Source of the DNA: a virus
Strand: one strand, 5' to 3'
Virus record (IMG/VR): IMGVR_UViG_3300047297_000367
Coordinates: 1 to 30,982 of that record
DNA length: 30,982 nucleotides
Both the position numbers and the translations under genes were made by a program. Positions 1 to 9,577 of the stretch are shown here, one piece after another. Numbering within the stretch: the stretch's first letter is position 1; each line of letters starts with the position of its first letter. The notes beneath the pieces were generated by a model, which had not been told where the DNA came from, did not search any database, and saw nothing but the letters and a program-made list of their open reading frames with translations.

Positions 1-127
1 AGACGGCCGACCCTGTAGTATTGTCAAGTTTGAAATATTTCCCCTGAAATGCTGCAGGAGATGAATTAATCCCAAAAAGTCTAAAGTGTGCCCTTGAATT
101 GTCGTTTTCGTCAAAAATCCCACTCGC
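1..127. repeat. Terminal direct repeat, left copy (circular join)
   Basis: Identical base for base to the last 127 bases of the window (30856-30982). A tail-fibre reading frame runs without interruption from this copy into the sequence before the right copy, so the two ends are one locus. A length of exactly 127 equals a common maximum assembly k-mer, so I read it as assembly overlap on a circular or circularly permuted genome rather than a true terminal repeat. Confidence 0.93.
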
Positions 128-1690
128 TGGGCCACCCGTTAGATAATCGCCCCCTATCCGAGCAATTAGCATAGGGGCTGTCCCTGGCCCTGCATACTGA
201 TTCTCCATGTGGCCAAATTTAGTGCCAACTATCTCAAACCCTGTCCCACCCGCATTAACTCCACACAAATACCCTTTGTCAAATCCTGTTGAAGTTGCAG
301 CTTGGAAAGTAAACCCTGTCGGGATTGGGCCATTTGATGGTAGTGTTATTGACCCGCCCGAAAAGTTATTAGCGAGCAAGAAAGAATTAGATGTTGTCCC
401 ATACGCTGCACTAACAAAGTCTACTCCTGTCCCAAAGGAATAGCCTATTTTATCAAACAACCGTTTATAAGGGATGCCAATATCTGAATATTGAGAAGTA
501 ATCTGTTTTCGCCCATCACACAAGATAAACCCTGGCGGAGCATCGGTTAACATAGCAATAACTTTCCCTATCTCACTTGTGTCATATTCTAAACCTTCCC
601 TTCCAAGCTTGATTCCGAGAAATAAATCTGACCCATCCTTTGCCGGAGCTGGAAGGGTTAGTGTGCGGGACGACGTGTCACGGGTTGTTTGTGCAGGAAT
701 AATAGGGTTTGCTACAAGGTTCTCAGTAAGCAAAAAGTTTGTGTAAGATGTGTCGGTTGCGCCCCCAAGCGGCAACCTGATCGCAAGGGCGAAATAGTCA
801 TCATCTGATTGGCCAAGGTTGCTACCTACATCCGTCCCAAATATAAACGATTTTGTGAACTTCTCATAGGAACCAACGGCGTCAAATGTCCCAAGTAGTG
901 TTTCTGTTTGCTGAGTGCCCCCTGCTCCATAGTATCTCTTAAGATACACTTGTACAGTCGCATCAGAAACGCCATTTGATATACCTTGGAAAGAAAACGT
1001 AAACTGCTTGCTTGTAGATGCAAAGATATTTTCTTGTTGTAACCTGCACTCAATGTCTCGAAAAGTATCACCTGGGCCAGAATTGACTACGCTTGCTCGT
1101 AAAACATAACGGGGGTCTTTCTCGGGCGGAGGATTTAACGTCTGCCTTGGAAAGCTTGTAGCAACTGTTGTTGTACTTCCAGTTGGCAAAGCAATGTACC
1201 ATCCACCGTATGAAATAGGAGTTATGCCTGCCTTATTTAATTGTGCAATGGGGTCTTGTTTATAATCTCTGATTGTAGTCGATATCAAAAACTGACCGTT
1301 TGGTATGTAGTTTATTTCAATCTCAGTTCCGCCGCTCGCTGGTGATAAATTTGCGTCAGGCCAAGCTTCACGGGTGAATTGAAGAACATATGGGGGCGAT
1401 GAGTAAACTTCTACAAAATAAAGTTGTATGTTCCCTTCGGCGTCGAATGGAAAATAATAAATTGCATCATCAAATGTGCCTGAAAGATTCAGGTCAACAA
1501 CTGACCCTAAAGACGTATAAGTGGGATTTCCTGGCGATCCACTGTATTTAAACACTTCTTTTGGTATTATTCTGTTTGCATCTTGAAAAAACCGAACCTG
1601 CCCGAATTGCAGCGGCTCCCCGCTGTCTTTATCCCTAAAACAATCTTGTAAGGTTTTACCCAGTACATATTCACCCGATGTAGTTGACAT
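1..1690 (-). CDS. Tail fibre / tail collar protein, N-terminal part (gene crosses the circular join)
   Basis: Starts at the ATG whose first base is 1690, sharing one base with the TAA of the upstream ejection gene (TAATG), and is open to base 1. After closing the circle it continues in frame to the TGA at 30122-30124, giving 807 aa. An adhesin or fibre role is suggested by a tail-collar signature near residues 382-394 (PPGFILCDGR), by beta-rich sequence with repeated Gly/Ser/Thr runs, and by its place as the last gene of the virion block after the ejection proteins. Many phage fibres carry a collar domain of this kind ahead of the receptor-binding tip. The N-terminal 120 residues would attach to the tail but match nothing I can name. 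No TTG or internal start is needed: the apparent TTG start at 30856 is the Leu codon at the join. Receptor unknown. Confidence 0.85.
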   Translation of the reverse strand, partial: MSTTSGEYVLGKTLQDCFRDKDSGEPLQFGQVRFFQDANRIIPKEVFKYSGSPGNPTYTSLGSVVDLNLSGTFDDAIYYFPFDAEGNIQLYFVEVYSSPPYVLQFTREAWPDANLSPASGGTEIEINYIPNGQFLISTTIRDYKQDPIAQLNKAGITPISYGGWYIALPTGSTTTVATSFPRQTLNPPPEKDPRYVLRASVVNSGPGDTFRDIECRLQQENIFASTSKQFTFSFQGISNGVSDATVQVYLKRYYGAGGTQQTETLLGTFDAVGSYEKFTKSFIFGTDVGSNLGQSDDDYFALAIRLPLGGATDTSYTNFLLTENLVANPIIPAQTTRDTSSRTLTLPAPAKDGSDLFLGIKLGREGLEYDTSEIGKVIAMLTDAPPGFILCDGRKQITSQYSDIGIPYKRLFDKIGYSFGTGVDFVSAAYGTTSNSFLLANNFSGGSITLPSNGPIPTGFTFQAATSTGFDKGYLCGVNAGGTGFEIVGTKFGHMENQYAGPGTAPMLIARIGGDYLTGGPASGIFDENDNSRAHFRLFGINSSPAAFQGKYFKLDNTTGSAV

Positions 1691-3708
1691 TATCTTTTTC
1701 CTTGTAGTAGTTGTGTGTTAGCTGGTTGTGTGATAGGTTGTAATCCACGGCTTGCCCCTCGGCCAAGGCTTTCAAGCAAGCCTGTCTTGGTTGCTGCATT
1801 GATATACATGTCGCGTGATGCTTTGCTTGTTAGAGCTTTTTGAATGCCTCGGCCTACTCCCGCCACGCCACCCAGTATTAGCGCTAATTCCTCAGGTGAT
1901 GCCCCGTGCGTTACTCCAGCACCTCCCAAAGCACCCATAATGATTGCCTTAATTACCCCTGCACTCCTATACCCTGTGGCTGGCTGATTAAGCGATAGCC
2001 TTGCTTCCCCAGAGGCATCGATTAAATCTTTCATCTCTGCCCTGTTTTGTACTTGATCAGGAGTCAGAAGATTATCTCTTGTTGATTTTTTCATGCTCTT
2101 ATACCCTGATTCAAGGGCTAGAGGGGTAATCTCATCGGCAGAACTAACATTTGTTGATTTAGGGATGAAATGGTATGAAATTTTATTTTTTACATCCTGT
2201 GGCAATTGATTTAATACTTTTCTCATGCTTTCTTTGTTAGCCGTCAATGTTTTGTATAAATTGCCAGCGTCAGCTTCCCCGCTTAACTGGTTAGCTAGGG
2301 TTTTCTTTTGAAAAGGCACAACATTGCTAGCCCAGTCCCTTCGGGCATCTTTCCATGCGTCTAAAATATCCTTGTGGCCACTGTTTGACAATGTTTTATC
2401 TATATCTTGTTGCAATGCCTCTTGAAGCTGAGTTACAATTCGAGCGCCATTTGCATTTCCAGAGGTTCTTAGGTCTCTGGCTGTAGTACCTAAAGAGGAG
2501 TTAAGGGCATGGGCTTGCTTGAATGTGCGATATGGTGGATTGCTATAACTTCGTCTGCCTTCGTAATTGCCGAGCTTCTTTGCAACGATTGGTGGTAGCC
2601 CTTTCGTTCCTTCCAAGAGAAAAGTACGGGCGGATTTCTGGAGGTTGGTATTGCCTGTGGGGATATTATAAGCATCTGTTTCGTAAGGTTTTATACCGCG
2701 CGCGTCTGCTTCCGCCATAACATCATTAAATTTATCTGAAGCAGCTGATTTATTAGACTTGTAAATTTTATTTACTGCGCTCCTCAAGTCATCCGTTATC
2801 GTACCAGGTTTAGATTCGCCAAGCATTTCTATAACGGCTGGGGTAGCTTTATTTTGTATAGCCTGAATCACAGAAGATGCGTCTTTGTTGACACCCGAAA
2901 ATGGAAGGACTGAAAGAGCTTTATTAAAACGAGCAAGAGGGCCGTAATTTACCACGTCACCAATAGTGACGGGAGCATCTCCGATATTTTGTGACATTTG
3001 CGCAACTTTTTTAGGTGTTCTAATCCCACCCGCCCCAGTAACTGCCCTTTCACCTATCTTTCTGAGCATTGCTGTAGGTGACAATGCACTTATACCAGCC
3101 CCTGCCAATTCACCAGCACCACCTAACGCGCCACCAATACCAGCCGATACCGCCCTATCTACTCCACTTGTTCCATATGGAACCTGAGTACCCCCAAAAG
3201 CGGCCCCAGCTGCGGATTGAGCAGCTGTGCGCCCTAGAAACCCTAGTCCCTTCCCTGCTGCTAAAGCTTCACCACCAACTCCAAAAGGTGCGTATTGTGC
3301 GGCACCTTGTATAAGATGATCAAGAAGAGAGGGTTGTTTAACACCAAGAGAAACAGCATATTTTTCAACATCCTCTGGAGGCGCGATATGAGCACCTAAA
3401 CTTGGGCTGATTGCTTCGGCTACAGATTTAATTGTACCACGTAAACCTTCAAGCATCTGTTTCCGGCCAATTGCCACGTCTTCCAACCCTCTCCTTGTTA
3501 AAGATGCAGAAGGCATTGCAAACCCTGGCATTGGAGAGTTTAACGGGTTTGCTTCATGCAATGCGAAACTACCGATTCTGCTTACGAGGCTTGGTTGGCT
3601 TGGTTCTTGTAAATGAGATAACCCCGCATACTGACCGTCACTAGGTATAGATGGTATAGATTCATCACGTGCAGGTGGTGTAAGATCGGATAATGTAGCG
3701 TAACCCAT
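1690..3708 (-). CDS. Large internal virion / DNA ejection protein
   Basis: 672 aa. Position, size and composition match the largest ejection protein of P22-like phages (gp16/gp20-type), which leaves the capsid with the DNA and helps it cross the envelope. Visible features: a Pro/Ser-rich N-terminus, Ala/Gly-rich hydrophobic stretches at about residues 130-215 and again at 585-625 that could insert into membrane, and a charged Lys/Asn-rich helical middle. No lysozyme or transglycosylase motif is evident. It starts 2 nt after the preceding ejection gene's stop and its TAA overlaps the tail-fibre ATG, so the three genes are translationally coupled. Assignment rests on synteny and composition, not on a recognised domain. 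Confidence 0.7.
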   Translation of the reverse strand: MGYATLSDLTPPARDESIPSIPSDGQYAGLSHLQEPSQPSLVSRIGSFALHEANPLNSPMPGFAMPSASLTRRGLEDVAIGRKQMLEGLRGTIKSVAEAISPSLGAHIAPPEDVEKYAVSLGVKQPSLLDHLIQGAAQYAPFGVGGEALAAGKGLGFLGRTAAQSAAGAAFGGTQVPYGTSGVDRAVSAGIGGALGGAGELAGAGISALSPTAMLRKIGERAVTGAGGIRTPKKVAQMSQNIGDAPVTIGDVVNYGPLARFNKALSVLPFSGVNKDASSVIQAIQNKATPAVIEMLGESKPGTITDDLRSAVNKIYKSNKSAASDKFNDVMAEADARGIKPYETDAYNIPTGNTNLQKSARTFLLEGTKGLPPIVAKKLGNYEGRRSYSNPPYRTFKQAHALNSSLGTTARDLRTSGNANGARIVTQLQEALQQDIDKTLSNSGHKDILDAWKDARRDWASNVVPFQKKTLANQLSGEADAGNLYKTLTANKESMRKVLNQLPQDVKNKISYHFIPKSTNVSSADEITPLALESGYKSMKKSTRDNLLTPDQVQNRAEMKDLIDASGEARLSLNQPATGYRSAGVIKAIIMGALGGAGVTHGASPEELALILGGVAGVGRGIQKALTSKASRDMYINAATKTGLLESLGRGASRGLQPITQPANTQLLQGKR

Positions 3709-3710
3709 AA

Positions 3711-5324
3711 TTACGTCCCCGCCATTTGATTACGTACTTGCTGCTGAGTATTGGAGTCTTGAGCCCAAAACCATTTGTTCCAGGCTGCAATACCTTCTTT
3801 ATTTGCTAGAAATTTTGGTATATTAATTTGCTTTGGCTGTGCCATTTGAGACACTTGCGAAACTTGCTCAGGAGGAGCGCTAGCATTGCCACTTCTATCC
3901 CCATCTTTATTATCAATAGAAAATAGCTGATTGTTCGCTTTTTCAGCCGCTGCCATAACTTGACGCAGACCTTTCCATTTCGCATTAAGCGACTCAAAGT
4001 TTGTGTTTGATGTTGGATATGTTGCCATGTCTTTAAATTCTTTTACAGTGTCTTGTAGGCCGCCCCCGACTTCCATCTGTCTCATTTGAGTTGATAATGC
4101 AGTAAGTGCATTTTGAACTACTATGTAGTCGTTAAGCGATGGGATTGTCTTGCCCATTGCCGCCTTTGCTTTATCAAGCGCAAGGCGTGCTGTGCCCCCA
4201 GTATCATAATAAGTTTTGATAGATGGCAACTTACTTTCGATAAGATCGGCTGTATTGTTTAAACGCTTACCCGCTACTATGCTGTTTTGGATTTGTGTGG
4301 GTATAGATGCCCTTTGAGCTTCGGACATGTTGAAATCATGACTCATCGCTAATTGAGCAGGTGTCAAATTAATTATTGATTCAGGGGTGGGTGAAGTCGG
4401 AACCCCTTGTGCAAGCTGCTGTTGTTGTGCCTGCTGCTCATTCTGTTGCTTCATTATAGTATCCAGGTGATTAGCAAGCAATAAATGATGAGCAATTTGT
4501 GCGCTTCTTTGGTCGGGTTGCTGATTAACTTGTGGAGATGCTTGCTGAGAGGTAGGATTGCTGAACATGGCAGGCAGACCTAAAGCTTGATTCATACTGT
4601 TGAATTGAGCCGATGGGAAAGGGTTGGCTGGTGGTTGCTGCGCGCCTTGTTGCTGCTGCCCTACTACAGGCTGACGATAGCCGCTAGCAGCTGTTGCTGC
4701 TTGTGTAGCTAATGATTCTGCATAACTTTGCGACATTGCAGGACTAGATGCGAGAACAGCTTGCCCGGGTTTTGTTGCGGCTGCTCTATTGAGCGCATAT
4801 TGAGGCCCTGTATAAAAATTAGTTCTGTTAGCACCCGTGTTAGCCATTTGCGCTTTTGTTTGAGCGTTGACTTGATTTATGAGAGCCGCCATCGGCATTA
4901 ATCTCGTTCTTGTTTCTATTTCACCCGTTTGAGCATTAATTTGAGGTATTCTTGCTTGTACAAGTTGCAAATTAGCCCGCAAGCTTTCAGGCCTTGTAGC
5001 GTTTTGCTGTTCTGCAGCTATGTTACTCAAATGGGCTGAAAGTAGGTGTTCCTGTAAACTTTGAGGCCTTACTTCATTTTGTTGCTGTGCAGCTATGTTA
5101 CTCAAATGGGCTGAAAGCAAAGCTTCTTGCAATGTTTGAGGCCTTGTAGCATTCTGTTGTTCTGCTGCTTGATTCATAAGCTGTTGATTCTGTAGCGCAG
5201 CTTGTAAGCTTTGCGGCATATACGCAAGCTTATTAGAATTGGATAAAATGTTTTGCCCTTGTTCGATCCCCGACAAAAAAGGGTTTCCAGGGATAACTTG
5301 GAAACTTTGAACTGGCATTGTCAT
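3711..5324 (-). CDS. Gln-rich internal virion / DNA ejection protein with 25-aa repeats
   Basis: 537 aa from the ATG at 5324, which has a GAGG ribosome site 8 nt upstream. The frame is open back to 5444, but that longer version would overlap the upstream gene by about 100 nt and has no better start. Residues 40-139 are four tandem 25-residue units (consensus LQEALLSAHLSNIAAEQQN, then xxRPxS); the two middle units are nearly identical at DNA level. Residues 230-360 are Gln/Pro-rich and low in complexity; the C-terminal third is helical. It sits second in a run of three genes ordered small, medium, large, as ejection protein genes often are in podoviruses. Likely function: packaged protein ejected with DNA. 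No enzymatic motif seen. Confidence 0.65.
   Translation of the reverse strand: MTMPVQSFQVIPGNPFLSGIEQGQNILSNSNKLAYMPQSLQAALQNQQLMNQAAEQQNATRPQTLQEALLSAHLSNIAAQQQNEVRPQSLQEHLLSAHLSNIAAEQQNATRPESLRANLQLVQARIPQINAQTGEIETRTRLMPMAALINQVNAQTKAQMANTGANRTNFYTGPQYALNRAAATKPGQAVLASSPAMSQSYAESLATQAATAASGYRQPVVGQQQQGAQQPPANPFPSAQFNSMNQALGLPAMFSNPTSQQASPQVNQQPDQRSAQIAHHLLLANHLDTIMKQQNEQQAQQQQLAQGVPTSPTPESIINLTPAQLAMSHDFNMSEAQRASIPTQIQNSIVAGKRLNNTADLIESKLPSIKTYYDTGGTARLALDKAKAAMGKTIPSLNDYIVVQNALTALSTQMRQMEVGGGLQDTVKEFKDMATYPTSNTNFESLNAKWKGLRQVMAAAEKANNQLFSIDNKDGDRSGNASAPPEQVSQVSQMAQPKQINIPKFLANKEGIAAWNKWFWAQDSNTQQQVRNQMAGT
4908..5207 (-). repeat. Four tandem 75-bp units coding 25-aa repeats
   Basis: Codons 40-139 of the Gln-rich ejection protein fall into four 25-codon units with shared positions (LQ at the start, QQN near the middle, RP near the end). 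The second and third units share a 21-bp identical core (around 5095-5115 and 5023-5043). This indicates recent tandem duplication within the gene. Confidence 0.8.
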
Positions 5325-5337
5325 ATTATTAACCTCA

Positions 5338-5925
5338 TTACATGAATGCTCCCAAGAACCCAGCAATGCCACCAGCCAAGCTACTACGCGCCTGATTCTT
5401 TTGTTGTGCTCCACTGTATGCAAGATTTGCTTGTGTTGCTCCAATATTTGCTAATTGATCTGCAAAAGACTCGCTAGCATGCTCACCCATCCCCATCATA
5501 TTTTGTGCGCCACTCATCCCCATACCATAAAGGCCAAGCGCATGCTGTAAATAATTATTTTGATCTTGTGCGCTTAATCCTTGCGCAACTTTCATTGCTG
5601 CTGATTGAGATGCAGGAGTTCCAAGCATGCCGCCCGCAGACGATGCGCGGTTAGCCGCATCAATTCCTTGATCAATATTATATTTTGCCCCCGGTGATTG
5701 TTGGTAAGACGACATTATACGATCCATGAGAGCCTGTGGATTTGACATTAACGATGCATACTGCTCCTGTAGAGGGTTTATCTCCGCATTGCCTGCGTCG
5801 ATGTAAGGCTTATAATAAGGGCTTATTTGTCCAGGTATGGCGTTCAAATAAGGCATTGCCGCCTTAGATGGATCTGAGCCTTTCCCTACTCCCATAAAAT
5901 TTTTTACACTATTCCACAGACCCAT
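5338..5925 (-). CDS. Small internal virion / DNA ejection protein
   Basis: 195 aa. Contains a stretch common in podovirus ejection or tail-tip proteins (residues about 75-105, YNIDQGIDAANRASSAGGML). It is Ala/Gly/Met/Gln-rich, with a C-terminal glycine/alanine hydrophobic tail (GGIAGFLGAFM) that could associate with membrane. It is the first of three consecutive ejection-type genes, after the gp10-like tail gene, as in P22-like morphogenesis clusters. Start ATG at 5925 follows a GAGG motif that also overlaps the stop of the 51-aa gene upstream. The family is inferred from composition and context; which of P22 gp7/gp16/gp20 it parallels is uncertain. Confidence 0.68.
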   Translation of the reverse strand: MGLWNSVKNFMGVGKGSDPSKAAMPYLNAIPGQISPYYKPYIDAGNAEINPLQEQYASLMSNPQALMDRIMSSYQQSPGAKYNIDQGIDAANRASSAGGMLGTPASQSAAMKVAQGLSAQDQNNYLQHALGLYGMGMSGAQNMMGMGEHASESFADQLANIGATQANLAYSGAQQKNQARSSLAGGIAGFLGAFM

Positions 5926-5934
5926 AATTAAACC

Positions 5935-6090
5935 TCATATAAACTTATTGCTTTTCTCTAGCGTTAACGACAAAGGTTTTACCTCAGTCCTAAAGGCGTG
6001 TACTAAATCAACAAAAAACACGTTCCATTCTTTAGTCATGTAGCCGTGTTCGTCGATGACGCGTGAATCTGGTACATTTGGTATGTTCAT
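5935..6090 (-). CDS. Small conserved-type phage protein, 51 aa
   Basis: ATG at 6090 overlaps the TGA of the gp10-like gene by four bases (ATGA), and the TGA at 5935-5937 lies inside the GAGG ribosome site of the next gene. This tight packing makes it a convincing gene despite its size. The sequence carries the pattern GYMTKEWNVFFVDL; small podovirus proteins encoded between tail and ejection genes often show a similar 'T-x-E-W-x-x-F-F' core. No domain can be named; likely a small virion or assembly factor. Confidence 0.72.
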   Translation of the reverse strand: MNIPNVPDSRVIDEHGYMTKEWNVFFVDLVHAFRTEVKPLSLTLEKSNKFI

Positions 6091-7505
6091 GCTCTACCAG
6101 ACCTAAAACGCATATATCCGTTGACAACAACAAATGCGCCCAACGATTCGAAGCGATACTGCAATACTAAATCGTTTGCGAGTCCTAGCTTATGGAAACG
6201 TAACCTATTTCTTCTTTGTCCAAGCGGGTTTATCGTTTTACCATACACGTTACCAAATGACTCTCCGCCATCCTTTGATACAGATAAAAAAACATGCTGC
6301 TCATCTTTTGAGTCACCTTGCTGTATTGTTAAACCTGTTTCAGGAACTGTAAACCGTTCGCCTGATGGCATTCTAAAATTCTTTGTTTTTCTAATGCGGG
6401 GTATTATCTTTCCGTCGTAACTTGTGAAATCAGAACCCATTTCATAGAGTGAACCCTGGTTTATGCTCAGGAAAAAGTGCGATCTATTAAAAAATACAAC
6501 CTTCTTTGCTATGTGATAGTTTAAATTTTCATCAGTTAGTGTAAAAAACTTTTTCTCATTAAAATCATACGTATAGGTTACATTATCCTTTTTACCTGGA
6601 AATGTTATCTGATAAAATACGTGCCCGTCTTCTTCAAACAGAAACGCTGTTGCATATTGCGGTTCATTAATAATATCAAGCCTATAGTTTATTCCGTCTG
6701 TTGTGATTTGCTCTGGACGCGAACCGGTTGAGTACATAATAGTAGCACCCGATGCTTCATTACCCCCTAACCATGCAATAATGCCAAATCCAGATGCAAT
6801 CGAGTCTGCGCTAATTACCCCATAATCGATACTGATTGTATTATCTCGTGCGTAAGGAAATGGGCTTGCACCAACATTTCGCCATAGCTCTGTTGTAGTT
6901 CTACCCATCACAAACAATTGTCTATCAAGTCGAACAACCGCAATAACGTTATCCGCTTTAGTGTTAAGCGCGCCTACAAACTCGTCGCTATATGTCCATG
7001 ACAATCCATTGGACAAAGCAGACAGCCGCCAAAATATGCTATCTTTTTGCGCCGCAATAAAGTAACCGTCCTGGAATGTAATATAAATAGGAACAAAACC
7101 GATTGTGGGCTGCGTAAAAGTATTTGCAACAAAATCATACACATACAGAAAGTTTTGGTCACAAATAACAATTTGATTTGCGCCATTTTCAGATATAAAT
7201 ATAGGGCCAGCACCTGTTTGTAGTATTCCCACAACGCTGAACGAAAAGTTTGTGCTTATGATGTAAACACGATTGCCAACCACAGCAATAAGGTGGTCGA
7301 AAATAGTGCTTCTGAAAACTGCGCGAGATTCGCCGCCTAGATTTAAATCGATTCTCTTTTGATAACCGGAATAATCAATGAGATTGCCGTCACTGATAAT
7401 CATGTTGAAGGTTTCTTCAATAGAAGTCTTTCGGTATCTTCCGAATAAATTGCCGCCGACAATCCCGATTTCTTGTTCTTGTACGCCCTGCATTATGGTG
7501 TCCAT
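6087..7505 (-). CDS. gp10-like tail / DNA stabilization protein (P22 family)
   Basis: 472 aa, the same length as P22 gp10 from memory, and with the same architecture: repeated short beta-strand segments (for example RAVFRSTIFDHLIAVVGNRV near residues 60-80, then a propeller-like series) and a C-terminal section with FLSVSKDGGESFG and YRFESLGAFVV. In P22, gp10 plugs the portal after packaging and joins gp4 to the rest of the tail. Context supports this: the gp4-like gene overlaps it by 13 nt upstream and ejection genes follow. Start at 7505 (MDTIMQG); the second Met, four codons on, is an alternative start. Confidence 0.8.
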   Translation of the reverse strand: MDTIMQGVQEQEIGIVGGNLFGRYRKTSIEETFNMIISDGNLIDYSGYQKRIDLNLGGESRAVFRSTIFDHLIAVVGNRVYIISTNFSFSVVGILQTGAGPIFISENGANQIVICDQNFLYVYDFVANTFTQPTIGFVPIYITFQDGYFIAAQKDSIFWRLSALSNGLSWTYSDEFVGALNTKADNVIAVVRLDRQLFVMGRTTTELWRNVGASPFPYARDNTISIDYGVISADSIASGFGIIAWLGGNEASGATIMYSTGSRPEQITTDGINYRLDIINEPQYATAFLFEEDGHVFYQITFPGKKDNVTYTYDFNEKKFFTLTDENLNYHIAKKVVFFNRSHFFLSINQGSLYEMGSDFTSYDGKIIPRIRKTKNFRMPSGERFTVPETGLTIQQGDSKDEQHVFLSVSKDGGESFGNVYGKTINPLGQRRNRLRFHKLGLANDLVLQYRFESLGAFVVVNGYMRFRSGRA

Positions 7506-8194
7506 CCTGTTGACAAGTTAGCACGTGCCCAGTAACCCATGGGAAATGATTGTAATGACGATACGCGTGTGACAGTCATATCTTTTTTGCCAATATCTGC
7601 TAATTGATTTTCTATAATATCATGGCGTTTTTGTATTTCAGCCGGAACAGGCAAGCCATAAGCGTCTAATAGACGTATAGCAAGCGCATAGGTAAGGTAA
7701 CTTATAGAGAACCCATCAAGTTGCAGGCGCAAGTTGTCAAACGGTTTAACGTTAACTAAGCTCATCTTTCCAGTAATGTTAAGCGTGTAATTATCGGCGG
7801 GCGAGAAGTACAAGTAGATGTCAGTACCGCCAAGCACGCGTTCTGTATAATATGTAAACGGCAAGCTTTTTACGTCATCAACTCGACTACTTCCAAGATA
7901 CTGCCGCCTTTCAACGCGCATCATCTCATAGCGAACTTTACCAATGTTAAATGTCAAAGGGTCAACATCTATCAACCCTGGGACGTTATACTTTTCCTGA
8001 CCCTCAATTAATGGTAGCGTCATGTAGCCGTAATAGAGCACGTAGCGGCCGTCAATTGATAACTCATCCAGTAGATCGTTGAGTATACGCAAGCCCTCGG
8101 CTGATTGTGACCCGCTGACCGTTTCAAGGTCTTTAGATACAATATCAGCTAAGTTAAAAGAACGTGTTACAAGCTCAGAAGCATTAGTAAACAT
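7493..8194 (-). CDS. gp4-like head completion / tail accessory protein
   Basis: 233 aa. N-terminal helix pair with the pattern SAEGLRILNDLLDELSIDGR (about residues 31-50), then beta segments with YYGYMTLPLIEGQEKYNVPG and LYFSPADNYTLNITG. This is the usual form of the P22 gp4-type adaptor that binds the portal ring and starts tail assembly. Longer than P22 gp4, as is common in distant relatives. It lies between coat and gp10-like genes as expected and overlaps the latter by 13 nt. The start ATG at 8194 is 12 nt after the coat paralog's stop codon. Confidence 0.75.
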   Translation of the reverse strand: MFTNASELVTRSFNLADIVSKDLETVSGSQSAEGLRILNDLLDELSIDGRYVLYYGYMTLPLIEGQEKYNVPGLIDVDPLTFNIGKVRYEMMRVERRQYLGSSRVDDVKSLPFTYYTERVLGGTDIYLYFSPADNYTLNITGKMSLVNVKPFDNLRLQLDGFSISYLTYALAIRLLDAYGLPVPAEIQKRHDIIENQLADIGKKDMTVTRVSSLQSFPMGYWARANLSTGWTP

Positions 8195-8206
8195 TTGTAA
8201 AACCTT

Positions 8207-9577
8207 TTATGCGCGTTCACTTACAAATAAATCGCCATTTTCTGCTAAAAGCTGTACGCCAGCATCTGTAACTAAAAAAACATCCCCTGGTGGAGGAGGT
8301 GGTGGTGGTGGTGTTGATCCGCCCTCTATAAACATTAATTTCATTGCGTACTCGGGCACAAGAAGCTTGCCCCAAATTACATCGTTAACAGACCCGCGCT
8401 GATTCTCACCAAACTTTGACCCGTAGTAATAACGAAGAGATGCACCTGTATCTGGATCGGTTCTAATAACGGTATCAAAAGGTCGCTCATCAGGGAGACG
8501 CGGCATACCTAAAAATAGAGCGTTACCACTCCAAATTAAACCGCACCGGTGGCTAGGGTATGCAATCAATTCGAGGCCAACAGCTGCCATAGTATCAAGT
8601 GGATAATCAGCAGATAAATTTTGATTTGGATTTGTTGCGTCCCATATTAGAGCCGGGTAAAAGCTAAAGAAACATGAGCCTATGCCATTTGTTGAACCGT
8701 CAGTTGTTAATCGAATCTGAACCGGGCTTGACGATGGGGAGTGCCCAATTTGCGTAAGATATCTAAGATTCGGCTTCCCAGGGACGTTATCTTTAAATTG
8801 TAGTGAGTCTCCCGCCCGAAATGCAAATGGCTCGTTCGGAACACTTGCTACAGTCACAGACATGAATGTGCCCGTTCCGTCGATAGACTGAAATATAATA
8901 TCGGGCGCATTTACTTGTCCAGTAACGCCTGAGACGTGCAACGGAAGAAGGTTAGACGTGTACCAGTCACATCTGGAAAAGTTGCCAATCTCCCAAGACA
9001 TAGCAGTCTCGTCTGCTCGGTTGCTTGCAAATTCCTGTAGACCTGAGGCAACAATTGCTGGAGCAGCAATAAGAGGAATTACGCCTTTTGTGTTCGTTTG
9101 TACTGCGCCGATATCACGAAAGAACGCGAGCGCTTGAGCTAATTGTTGATAAGTATTAATCTGATCAACACCGTTGCTAAAAAAACGATAAGGTACAGTC
9201 TCGGCCAGTGTTGCTACATCCTCTTCAATCACTGCTGCAAGCTCTGCGATCGCAGACCTGCCAAACTGATCAATATAATCGTCAGTATTAAAAATCTGTT
9301 CTTGAGCAGTAAACGCATAAGCTACGTTTTTTGCCTGATCTACTTCAAGAGTGACAAAACGTTGCGTTGTTGCCTGAAAGTTTGCCGTTAACGTATCACT
9401 TGCAATGTAGCGAGTAGGCAGTACAAAATCAACTTTAGAACCTAAGTTCCCCTCTATATTCTCAAAGTCTTGGAATTTTTTGTTTGATTCAGATATGAAA
9501 ACGTTAGAATTCTGTAGAAGTGCTAAGCTTGCATCCATGTAGCGTGTAACATCTTGCAGAAAATTAGTAACAGACAT
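8207..9577 (-). CDS. Coat protein paralog with C-terminal polyproline-linked extension
   Basis: 456 aa; closely similar along its whole length to the coat protein encoded just upstream (9689-10915). Shared blocks include DFVLPTRY, FQATTQR, CDWYTSNLLPLHVSG and LWSG.ALFLGMPRLPDERPF. Both show the layout of the P22 coat family, including an inserted beta region around residues 235-320. It differs by a tail after the common end (AMKLMF): GGST, eight prolines (423-430), then about 26 residues ending LLAENGDLFVSERA. The proline run is encoded by a CCA/CCT run in frame, so no ribosomal frameshift is needed. It likely co-assembles as a minor, decorated subunit, comparable in concept to T7 gp10B, or replaces the main coat protein. 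A GGGGG-type ribosome site precedes ATG 9577. Confidence 0.85.
   Translation of the reverse strand: MSVTNFLQDVTRYMDASLALLQNSNVFISESNKKFQDFENIEGNLGSKVDFVLPTRYIASDTLTANFQATTQRFVTLEVDQAKNVAYAFTAQEQIFNTDDYIDQFGRSAIAELAAVIEEDVATLAETVPYRFFSNGVDQINTYQQLAQALAFFRDIGAVQTNTKGVIPLIAAPAIVASGLQEFASNRADETAMSWEIGNFSRCDWYTSNLLPLHVSGVTGQVNAPDIIFQSIDGTGTFMSVTVASVPNEPFAFRAGDSLQFKDNVPGKPNLRYLTQIGHSPSSSPVQIRLTTDGSTNGIGSCFFSFYPALIWDATNPNQNLSADYPLDTMAAVGLELIAYPSHRCGLIWSGNALFLGMPRLPDERPFDTVIRTDPDTGASLRYYYGSKFGENQRGSVNDVIWGKLLVPEYAMKLMFIEGGSTPPPPPPPPGDVFLVTDAGVQLLAENGDLFVSERA

Noticed and set aside
207-443. Plus-strand ORF of 78 aa and minus-strand ORF at 826-1071
   Set aside because: Both lie inside the tail-fibre reading frame (minus strand, 1690 to 1), are in other frames and have no ribosome sites.
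8285-8315. Programmed frameshift producing the coat extension
   Set aside because: The proline run and tail are in frame with the coat domain, and the gene has a single uninterrupted reading frame.
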